Positions 1-4,246 of a stretch of 5,235 nt of DNA are shown here, piece after piece. Below the pieces are notes generated by a model. That model was not told where the DNA came from and did not search any database. It was given only the letters and a program-made list of their open reading frames with translations. Each line of letters starts with the position of its first letter. The first letter of the stretch is position 1. The stretch comes from Desulfobulbaceae bacterium. Lineage in GTDB: Bacteria > Desulfobacterota > Desulfobulbia > Desulfobulbales > Desulfocapsaceae. The stretch is from assembly GCA_027067035.1 (NCBI GenBank), contig JAMOMO010000479.1, forward strand, positions 1 to 5,235, read 5' to 3'. The position numbers and the translations under genes were made by a program.

Positions 1-264
1 CAGATGGAGCTTTTTGGCAGCACAGACCATGGCTAGTCCCAGCCCGGTGTTGCCGGATGTGGCCTCGATGATAACGGTGCCGCGACTGATTTCGCCATCC
101 CTTTCACCAGCCTCTATCATGGCAAGCGCGATGCGATCCTTGACACTGCCCATGGGGTTGCGGGACTCCTGCTTGGCCAGGAGGGTGGCGCAGCAGTTTC
201 TGCCCATGTTTTCAAGTGAGATCAGCGGGGTGTTACCGATGGTTCCTGTTGCCGGACTGCTCAT
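1..264 (-). CDS. cysK: Cysteine synthase (O-acetylserine sulfhydrylase), N-terminal 88 residues; 3' end outside window
   Basis: This PLP enzyme makes L-cysteine from O-acetylserine and sulfide in the cytoplasm. The 88 visible residues show the family landmarks in order: TIGNTPL at 8-14, the PLP-lysine motif NPMGSVKDR at 36-44 with K42 as the Schiff-base lysine, and the substrate loop TSGNTG at 69-74. The rest lies beyond base 1, so CysK cannot be strictly separated from CysM or a cystathionine beta-synthase-type relative. CysK is favoured by the adjacent cysE. The start is ATG at 264-262, preceded by a very strong ribosome site, AAGGAGG at 277-271, with six bases of spacing. The ATG overlaps the cysE stop as ATGA, which suggests coupled translation and roughly equal production of the two enzymes. 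No frameshift is seen in the visible part. Confidence 0.95.
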   Translation of the reverse strand, partial: MSSPATGTIGNTPLISLENMGRNCCATLLAKQESRNPMGSVKDRIALAMIEAGERDGEISRGTVIIEATSGNTGLGLAMVCAAKKLHL

Positions 265-1232
265 GATGTGCCTCCTTTTCTTCCCGAGTAGAGAAGTTCT
301 GGACGTTTAAGCACCACCCGTGTATCCGATGGCACTGATTCGGTGAGCCAGATATTACCACCGATAACCGATCGTGCCCCGATGCAGGTTTCCCCGCCGA
401 GGATGGTGGTGTTTGCGTAGATGATAACATCGTCCTCAATACTGGGGTGCCGTTTGACGTTTCGCATCAGTTTTCCGGCATCCTTTGGAAGAGAAAGGGC
501 CCCAAGGGTAACCCCCTGATAGATCCGGACGTTGGCCCCGATGACAGTCGTCTCACCGATGACCACTCCTGTACCGTGGTCGATGAAAAATCCCGGCCCG
601 ATGGTTGCACCCGGGTGGATATCGATTCCGGTGACACTGTGGGCATGCTCTGTCATGATGCGGGGCAGGGTGGGGACATTCAGGAGGTAGAGTTCATGGG
701 CAATCCGGTATATGGCTGTGGCCAGCAGGCCCGGATAGCAGAAGATCACCTCATCTGGGCTTGCCGTTGCCGGGTCTCCAGCCAGGGTTGCTCTGATATC
801 CGTGGAGAGCAGGGCGGAGATACCGGGAAGGATTTCAATAAAGGATATGGCCATGCGCTGACCGCGTTCCTCGCAGTTGGTACAGGGAAGGTTTGAACGT
901 CGGCATTCATGGCGGATGGCCATGATGATCTCCTGCGACAGACGTTCGTAGAGTTCCGTGGTTTCCTTGCCAAGGTAATACTCAAGGTTTGAGGCGTGGA
1001 GTATGGTCTTGGTGAAATATCCCGGAAACAGTATTTTCCGTATCTGGTAGATGGTGTCTATTATTGCAGTGTGGGACGGGGTGGAAACAGGACCCACATG
1101 GTCAAAGCAGTCTTCGGTCTGCCAGGCGGCGACCAGTGTCTCCACCACGGGGGGGAGTCTGTCGTGGAATGACTCCACGGCGTTGGGTTGCTGGTCGCAG
1201 AGTTCCGGAATATGAATGGAATTGCCTGCCAT
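261..1232 (-). CDS. cysE: Serine O-acetyltransferase (CysE/SrpH-like, 323 aa)
   Basis: The enzyme transfers acetyl from acetyl-CoA to L-serine, giving the O-acetylserine used by the following cysK. Residues 1 to about 195 form a long helical N-terminal region with the family stretch [12 protein letters not shown] (143-154) and PRIMTEHAH (190-198). Residues about 200-295 are a left-handed beta-helix of hexapeptide repeats with GIDIHPGA (202-209), IDHGTG (217-222; D218 and H219 fit the catalytic pair), YQGVTLG (238-244) and RHP (261-263). The protein is longer than E. coli CysE (about 273 aa), mostly at the N-terminus. The extra part includes a small cysteine cluster (C110, C117, C120). The C-terminus ends in GRKGGTS and lacks the terminal Ile that docks classical CysE into CysK. 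The start at 1232 overlaps the upstream stop as TAATG, with GGGAG about seven bases upstream as ribosome site. Identification is firm; subfamily placement is by eye. Confidence 0.96.
   Translation of the reverse strand: MAGNSIHIPELCDQQPNAVESFHDRLPPVVETLVAAWQTEDCFDHVGPVSTPSHTAIIDTIYQIRKILFPGYFTKTILHASNLEYYLGKETTELYERLSQEIIMAIRHECRRSNLPCTNCEERGQRMAISFIEILPGISALLSTDIRATLAGDPATASPDEVIFCYPGLLATAIYRIAHELYLLNVPTLPRIMTEHAHSVTGIDIHPGATIGPGFFIDHGTGVVIGETTVIGANVRIYQGVTLGALSLPKDAGKLMRNVKRHPSIEDDVIIYANTTILGGETCIGARSVIGGNIWLTESVPSDTRVVLKRPELLYSGRKGGTS
271..277 (-). promoter_or_regulatory. Strong Shine-Dalgarno of cysK inside the end of cysE
   Basis: AAGGAGG lies six bases before the cysK ATG, within the last codons of cysE (GRKGG). 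It is the strongest ribosome site in the window. It fixes the cysK start and suggests cysK can be translated well even without full coupling to cysE. Confidence 0.8.
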
Positions 1233-1873
1233 TACTGTTCTCCCTGCTTTGCAGGAGCTTCCTGCATCTGTTTTCTGATCTCATCAATGGCCTGCTGGAT
1301 GGGCATTCCATTGTTGAGTTTTGCCTGAGGGCTGACCTGGAGCAACTCTTCCCAGGCAACGATGGCTGCTGCCGGATTGTTGAGGTCATAGAGAAGAACA
1401 ATTCCCTTGTTCAGGCGTGACGGTATATGATTCGGGTCAATGGCGAAGGCCTTCTCGAAAGATTCCAAAGCTTTTTGGGGTTGTTTGTTTCTACGATACA
1501 TGACTCCGAGGTCAGTGAGAACATTGGGATTGTCTGGTTGCAGTTTCAGCGAGTGCGTGTAGGCCTTGATTGCCTTTTCCACCTGACTGGAGTCGTAGTA
1601 AAGGTGACCGAGCTGGGTCCAGGCTTCCACGTTGTCATGGTTTTGAGTTACCTCTGCTTCAAGGTTGGCTATGGCGGCCGCTGTCTGCTGTTGAAGCTGC
1701 TGGCTGTCAGGGGTGGCCTGGGTCTGGGTTTGCTGAGCCGGGTGTTCGTGGGGGGCCGAGGGGGCAAGTTTGTAGACGGCAAAGACAGCTCCTGCAATAA
1801 AACCAACACCAAATCCGATGAGCAGTGCGTAGATAAGAGTCTCTTTTTTTACCATATTGCTTTTCTCTGACAT
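1232..1873 (-). CDS. Membrane-anchored TPR protein of unknown role, first gene of the cysteine operon (213 aa)
   Basis: No specific function is recognised. A short charged N-terminus (MSEKSNMVKK) is followed by one hydrophobic helix at about 13-35 and then a Gln/Thr/Pro-rich linker (about 40-65). This indicates a single N-terminal membrane anchor with the rest probably outside the cytoplasmic membrane; no lipobox or clear cleavage site was seen. Residues about 66-183 carry tandem tetratricopeptide repeats, with units near 82-115, 116-149 and 150-183, for example AWTQLGHLYYDSSQVEKAI and LTDLGVMYRRNKQPQKALE. The layout resembles the TPR part of CcmH/NrfG-type cytochrome c maturation proteins, but a link to that pathway is only a guess. 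The start at 1873 is supported by AAGGA about nine bases upstream; Met7 has no comparable site. The gene ends in TAATG overlapping cysE, so it is co-transcribed with the cysteine genes. Confidence 0.88.
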   Translation of the reverse strand: MSEKSNMVKKETLIYALLIGFGVGFIAGAVFAVYKLAPSAPHEHPAQQTQTQATPDSQQLQQQTAAAIANLEAEVTQNHDNVEAWTQLGHLYYDSSQVEKAIKAYTHSLKLQPDNPNVLTDLGVMYRRNKQPQKALESFEKAFAIDPNHIPSRLNKGIVLLYDLNNPAAAIVAWEELLQVSPQAKLNNGMPIQQAIDEIRKQMQEAPAKQGEQ

Positions 1874-1908
1874 TCTGTTCTGTTCCTTTTTCTTGGGTGT
1901 GGGGAGTC

Positions 1909-1936
1909 TTTCCTGATTGCATTGGCCATCAGGAAA
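1909..1936. promoter_or_regulatory. Perfect 9-bp dyad over the predicted transcription start; candidate operator
   Basis: TTTCCTGAT (1909-1917) and ATCAGGAAA (1928-1936) are exact reverse complements separated by ten bases. The dyad directly abuts the -10 element and covers the expected start near 1930. A protein bound there would block the promoter. No T-run follows on either strand, so it is not an intrinsic terminator. The cognate regulator is not identifiable; if transcription begins further upstream, the same bases could form an RNA hairpin instead. Confidence 0.45.
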
Positions 1937-1964
1937 AGTATAGGCAGGATATTCTCCCTGTCAA
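1937..1964 (-). promoter_or_regulatory. Sigma-70-type promoter of the TPR-cysE-cysK operon
   Basis: On the minus strand TTGACA (1964-1959, a perfect -35) is followed after 16 bases by TATACT (1942-1937, five of six -10 matches). Transcription would start near 1930, leaving a leader of about 57 bases before the TPR gene at 1873. It is the best promoter match in the gap and faces the operon. The start site itself is inferred. Confidence 0.7.
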
Positions 1965-2000
1965 ACTGTAACTTTGTGGTAGGTCTGTTCTCCTGTTGAA

Positions 2001-2030
2001 AATATACCGTACAGGTCGGTGATTTTGCAA
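2001..2030 (-). promoter_or_regulatory. Possible second, upstream promoter of the cysteine operon
   Basis: TTGCAA (2030-2025) and TATATT (2006-2001) are spaced by 18 bases on the minus strand, four of six and five of six consensus matches. It would give a start near 1994 and a leader that carries the 1909-1936 dyad as RNA. It is weaker than the promoter at 1937-1964 and may be chance in this A/T-richer gap. Confidence 0.3.
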
Positions 2031-2058
2031 GGGGCAGCCGTATCCTTTTCTCTTTTCC

Positions 2059-2178
2059 CAGAATCCGTGACGGAAATGTTTCGGCAGAGGAGGGGAAAAC
2101 CGGGTGCCTCTCTACAGGAAAACAGATAAAATCAGTATAATACCCTGTCTGTTTCCGGATTCCGGTCACGGATTTCTG
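2059..2178. repeat. Long imperfect inverted repeat enclosing two smaller hairpins
   Basis: AATCCGTGAC (2062-2071) is an exact reverse complement of GTCACGGATT (2165-2174). With one-base bulges the pairing extends to 2059-2073 and 2162-2178. Inside lie two smaller inverted repeats: AGAGG/CCTCT (2086-2090 with 2107-2111) and GGAAAACAGA/TCTGTTTCC (2117-2126 with 2148-2156, nine pairs and one bulge). Together they could fold as a three-way junction in RNA of either strand. Function is unknown, and it lies upstream of both predicted operon promoters. Confidence 0.4.
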
Positions 2179-2264
2179 ATTGTAAAAGAAAAACTGTTTT
2201 GCAGGTAATGGGAAAGGAAAGGGGGTGCCGGAATAACTGATTTATGCTATACAGGTGGGTTTTA

Positions 2265-2288
2265 CCGGTGGGCTGGCACCGGCTTTTT
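2265..2288 (+). terminator. Weak plus-strand intrinsic terminator candidate
   Basis: CCGGTG (2265-2270) pairs with CACCGG (2277-2282) across a six-base loop and is followed by C then five T. The stem is short but all GC-rich. No plus-strand gene ends here, so it is either incidental or marks the end of an unannotated short transcript. Confidence 0.3.
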
Positions 2289-2301
2289 GTGGTTTCAGGA
2301 C

Positions 2302-2340
2302 AAAAAAAAGGCGATATCCTGAAAATCAGAATATCGCCTT
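2302..2340 (-). terminator. Strong intrinsic terminator downstream of tRNA-Cys
   Basis: On the minus strand a 10-bp perfect stem (2340-2331 with 2317-2308, AAGGCGATAT arms) carries a further 4-bp CTGA/TCAG stem after one mismatch, closed by a three-base loop. It is followed by a run of eight T (complement of A at 2302-2309). It begins eight bases after the tRNA CCA end and should separate the tRNA transcript from the downstream cysteine operon. Confidence 0.88.
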
Positions 2341-2348
2341 GAAATAAC

Positions 2349-2424
2349 TGGAGGCGGCGAGCGGATTTGAACCGCTGAATCATGGTTTTGCAGACCAGTG
2401 CCTTAGCCGCTTGGCTACGCCGCC
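2349..2424 (-). tRNA. tRNA-Cys (anticodon GCA)
   Basis: All arms are visible on the minus strand. The acceptor GGCGGCG (2424-2418) pairs perfectly with CGCCGCC (2359-2353). The D-stem is GCC/GGC. The anticodon stem TGGT/ACCA has a terminal C-U mismatch at 27-43 and holds the loop CTGCAAA with GCA at 2391-2389, position 34 counted from the 5' end. The T-arm is AGCGG TTCAAAT CCGCT. The discriminator is U73, as expected for Cys identity, and the 3' CCA is encoded (2351-2349). It delivers cysteine to UGC/UGU codons. It stands alone, divergent from rnc, with its own promoter and terminator, and is the nearest gene upstream of the TPR-cysE-cysK operon on the same strand. Confidence 0.97.
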
Positions 2425-2453
2425 GTATATGCCCGTTTGGACATGAGCAACAC

Positions 2454-2481
2454 TTTATACCACAGTTTGTTTTTTTAACAA
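2454..2481 (-). promoter_or_regulatory. Promoter of tRNA-Cys
   Basis: TTGTTA (2481-2476) and TATAAA (2459-2454) are separated by 16 bases on the minus strand. The inferred start near 2447 gives a 5' leader of about 23 bases to be removed by RNase P. The -35 element touches the rnc ribosome site on the other strand, so the two divergent units share a very small control region. Confidence 0.6.
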
Positions 2482-2488
2482 GGGGAAA

Positions 2489-3211
2489 ATGGCCATGGAT
2501 ATTGATTCACTGGTACGACGAAACAAGGATGATCTGGCTGTGCTGGAGCAGCATCTTGGATATCGTTTTACCGACCTGCGCCTGTTACAAAAAGCACTGA
2601 TTCACTCATCTTTTGCTTTTGAACAGGCGCAGATTGATAAAAATAATGAAATACTGGAATTTCTTGGAGATGCTGTCCTTGATCTTGTCATCGGGCACAC
2701 CCTCTGCAAGCGTTATCCGGATATGCGTGAGGGAGAACTGACACGACTCAGGTCATCACTTGTCAATGAGACCCACCTTGCCTCCATGGCACGGGATCTG
2801 AGCCTCGGTGACTACCTCTGTCTCGGGAAAGGAGAGGACGCCTCCAATGGCCGCAATAAGTCTTCAATCCTCTCCTGCGCCTATGAGGCGGTAATCGGCG
2901 CGATTTTTGAAGACAGCAACTATCTTACCGTTGAGACCATAGTGTGTCATTTCTTTGTGCCTGCCATGGCCGCCAAAAAAGAAGAGCTGCTGATGGCCGA
3001 CTCCAAGAGCAGGCTGCAGGAGGCGCTGCAGGAAAAGTTTTACGAAGCGCCTTCCTACAGAATTGATCTTGAAGAGGGGCCGTCTCACCAGAAGGTCTTC
3101 ACCGTCTCGGTCCTTTTCCGCGGTGAGGCCCTTGGCACCGGCTCCGGGCTTCCAAAAAAGAGGCGGAGCAGCGGGCGGCGGCAGCGACACTCGATATTCT
3201 GGAAGATGTGA
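2489..3211 (+). CDS. rnc: Ribonuclease III, with an apparent -1 frameshift near the C-terminus
   Basis: RNase III cuts double-stranded RNA, including rRNA precursors. Residues about 15-160 are the nuclease domain: HSSF at 39-42, the signature NEILEFLGDAVL at 53-64 (E54, E57 and D61 matching E. coli E38, E41 and D45) and GRNKSSIL at 121-128. E133 matches the essential E117, but the residue expected to be Asp (E. coli D114) is C130. Residues from about 171 form the double-stranded RNA-binding domain, running normally through GTGSG at 216-220 and then turning into an Arg-rich unrelated tail (residues 225-240). The usual KKEAEQ-AAA ending lies in the -1 frame (see next entry). The start at 2489 has AGGGG only three bases upstream; Met3 at 2495 has nine-base spacing and may be the real start. 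It is the first gene of a plus-strand operon with the radical SAM and ABC-F genes; no strong promoter was found for it. Confidence 0.93.
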   Translation: MAMDIDSLVRRNKDDLAVLEQHLGYRFTDLRLLQKALIHSSFAFEQAQIDKNNEILEFLGDAVLDLVIGHTLCKRYPDMREGELTRLRSSLVNETHLASMARDLSLGDYLCLGKGEDASNGRNKSSILSCAYEAVIGAIFEDSNYLTVETIVCHFFVPAMAAKKEELLMADSKSRLQEALQEKFYEAPSYRIDLEEGPSHQKVFTVSVLFRGEALGTGSGLPKKRRSSGRRQRHSIFWKM

Positions 3212-3231
3212 TAGAGCGGTTTTCCGTCTGA
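3154..3231 (+). other. rnc: -1 frame continuation of rnc: conserved C-terminus of the dsRNA-binding domain
   Basis: From the A run at 3154-3159 the -1 frame reads KKEAEQRAAAATLDILEDV and on to a TGA at 3229-3231. This is the conserved last helix of the RNase III RNA-binding domain. Joining the frames gives about 247 residues, a normal RNase III length. The zero frame passes through CCA AAA AAG, a classic A AAA AAG slippery heptamer at 3154-3160. Slippage there would give GSGLPKKEAEQ. One base missing just upstream, for example in GGG at 3146-3148, would instead restore GSGASKKEAEQ, which keeps the Ser or Thr usual before KK. The -1 frame stop is seven bases before the next gene's ATG, as expected of coupled genes, whereas the zero-frame stop leaves 27 bases. 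Confidence 0.8.
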
Positions 3232-3238
3232 TTTTGCC

Positions 3239-4246
3239 ATGCCGCTGGTTATTCCGATATTCATTCCCCATCAGGGCTGTCCGCAGCAGTGTCTCTTCTG
3301 TAATCAGGTCTCAATCAGTGGCCAGAGGCCAGGGAAAAAAGATGATGTCGAGCGGGTGGGCAGGACAGTGGAAGAGTGGCTGGGCTTTGCATCACAGCAG
3401 GAGGAGGTGCAGCTTGCCTTCTATGGAGGCTCTTTTACCTGTCTGCCGCCGGAGCGGCAGGAGAGCTATCTGGGGGCGGTGCGGCCCTACCTTGATGATG
3501 GTCGGGTGCACTCCATCCGTCTCTCCACCAGGCCGGACTGCGTGGATGAGGAGATCTGTGATTTTCTTCTTGAATATGGTGTGAAGACCGTAGAGCTCGG
3601 GGTTCAGTCTTTTGACAACCGGGTACTTGCTGCAGCAGAGCGGGGGCATGACAGTGATGCCTCCCTTCGTGCGGCTTCTGTTCTCACAGCAAAGGGGCTG
3701 ACCCTTGGAATTCAGCTTATGCCCGGCCTTCCCATGGAGAGCAGCCGTTCGTTTTGTGCAACGCTTGCCGGGACCATCAGCTGTAATCCGGATTTTGTCA
3801 GGCTCTACCCCACCCTTGTGATTAACGGCTCACGACTGGCCGAGCTGTACCGCAGAGGCCTCTATCGGCCCATGAGCATGGCCCGGGCCATTGTTGTCTG
3901 TTCCCTTGCAAAGACACGACTGGAGGCAGCGGGAATTAAGGTTTTGCGCATGGGGCTGCAGGCCTCAGAATCCCTTGAAGATGAGCTTGTGGCCGGGCCG
4001 TATCACCCGGCTTTTGGTGAATGTGTGGCGGCACGCCAGTGGTTTTTGCGGATCAGGAGGCTCCTTGTGGCTGTCCCTGCCGGGAAGATGCTTCATGTCA
4101 CTGTTTCACACAGGGATATGTCTGCCATTGTGGGGCATGCCAGAAAAAATATGATACGGCTGGAGCAGCTGGGACTTCTGCAGCGAATGAAACTAATAAC
4201 GGATAAACGCTTGAAAAGAGGCACACTGAACTATGTTATCAATTAA
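3239..4246 (+). CDS. Elp3-like radical SAM protein (335 aa), function unknown
   Basis: A radical S-adenosylmethionine enzyme by sequence. PHQGCPQQCLFCNQ carries the CX3CX2C cluster ligands C14, C18 and C21 for the [4Fe-4S] centre. FYGGSF at 61-66 is the SAM-contact GG motif, and LSTRPD (95-100), ELGVQSF (119-125) and GIQLMPGLP (157-165) are the strands shared with Elp3 and HemN-type radical SAM domains. Residues about 250-335 hold a smaller C-terminal part beginning near AGPYHPAFGE. The protein is much shorter than Elp3 (roughly 550 aa) and has no acetyltransferase domain, so tRNA wobble-uridine modification cannot be assumed. Related proteins lie next to rnc in clostridia (from memory). No clear Shine-Dalgarno precedes the ATG; coupling to the rnc -1 frame stop is the likely mode. 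It overlaps the ABC-F gene by 14 bases. Confidence 0.9.
   Translation: MPLVIPIFIPHQGCPQQCLFCNQVSISGQRPGKKDDVERVGRTVEEWLGFASQQEEVQLAFYGGSFTCLPPERQESYLGAVRPYLDDGRVHSIRLSTRPDCVDEEICDFLLEYGVKTVELGVQSFDNRVLAAAERGHDSDASLRAASVLTAKGLTLGIQLMPGLPMESSRSFCATLAGTISCNPDFVRLYPTLVINGSRLAELYRRGLYRPMSMARAIVVCSLAKTRLEAAGIKVLRMGLQASESLEDELVAGPYHPAFGECVAARQWFLRIRRLLVAVPAGKMLHVTVSHRDMSAIVGHARKNMIRLEQLGLLQRMKLITDKRLKRGTLNYVIN

Larger units (their letters stand above)
1874..2301. other. Gene-free region between the cysteine operon and the tRNA-Cys terminator
   Basis: No convincing protein-coding gene is present. A minus-strand open frame through most of it (2169-1849) has no recognisable protein features, contains the promoter elements and runs into the TPR gene out of frame. 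The region holds the operon promoter and its dyad, a weaker upstream promoter, a long imperfect inverted repeat (2059-2178), a perfect TATAAT on the plus strand (2136-2141) and a small GC-rich hairpin with a T-run (2265-2288). No conserved marker of a known riboswitch class, such as a T-box sequence, was recognised. Confidence 0.6.

Noticed and set aside
447..896. Plus-strand open frame of 149 codons opposite cysE
   Set aside because: It is antisense to the hexapeptide-repeat region of cysE, whose motifs are unmistakable.
1909..1936. Reading the 9-bp dyad as an intrinsic terminator
   Set aside because: No T-run follows the hairpin on either strand.
1849..2169. Minus-strand open frame of 106 codons across the gap upstream of the TPR gene
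   Set aside because: It shows no recognisable protein pattern, contains the operon promoter and dyad, and runs out of frame into the TPR gene.
1874..2301. T-box or other known riboswitch controlling the cysteine operon
   Set aside because: No T-box sequence or other class-defining conserved core was seen on the minus strand, despite the attractive link to tRNA-Cys.
2132..2383. Minus-strand open frame of 83 codons
   Set aside because: It begins inside the tRNA-Cys gene and passes through its terminator; chance reading frame.
3063..3584. Plus-strand open frame of 173 codons covering the end of rnc and start of the radical SAM gene
   Set aside because: It is the third frame of two well-identified genes, low in complexity and Arg/Gly-rich; a shadow.
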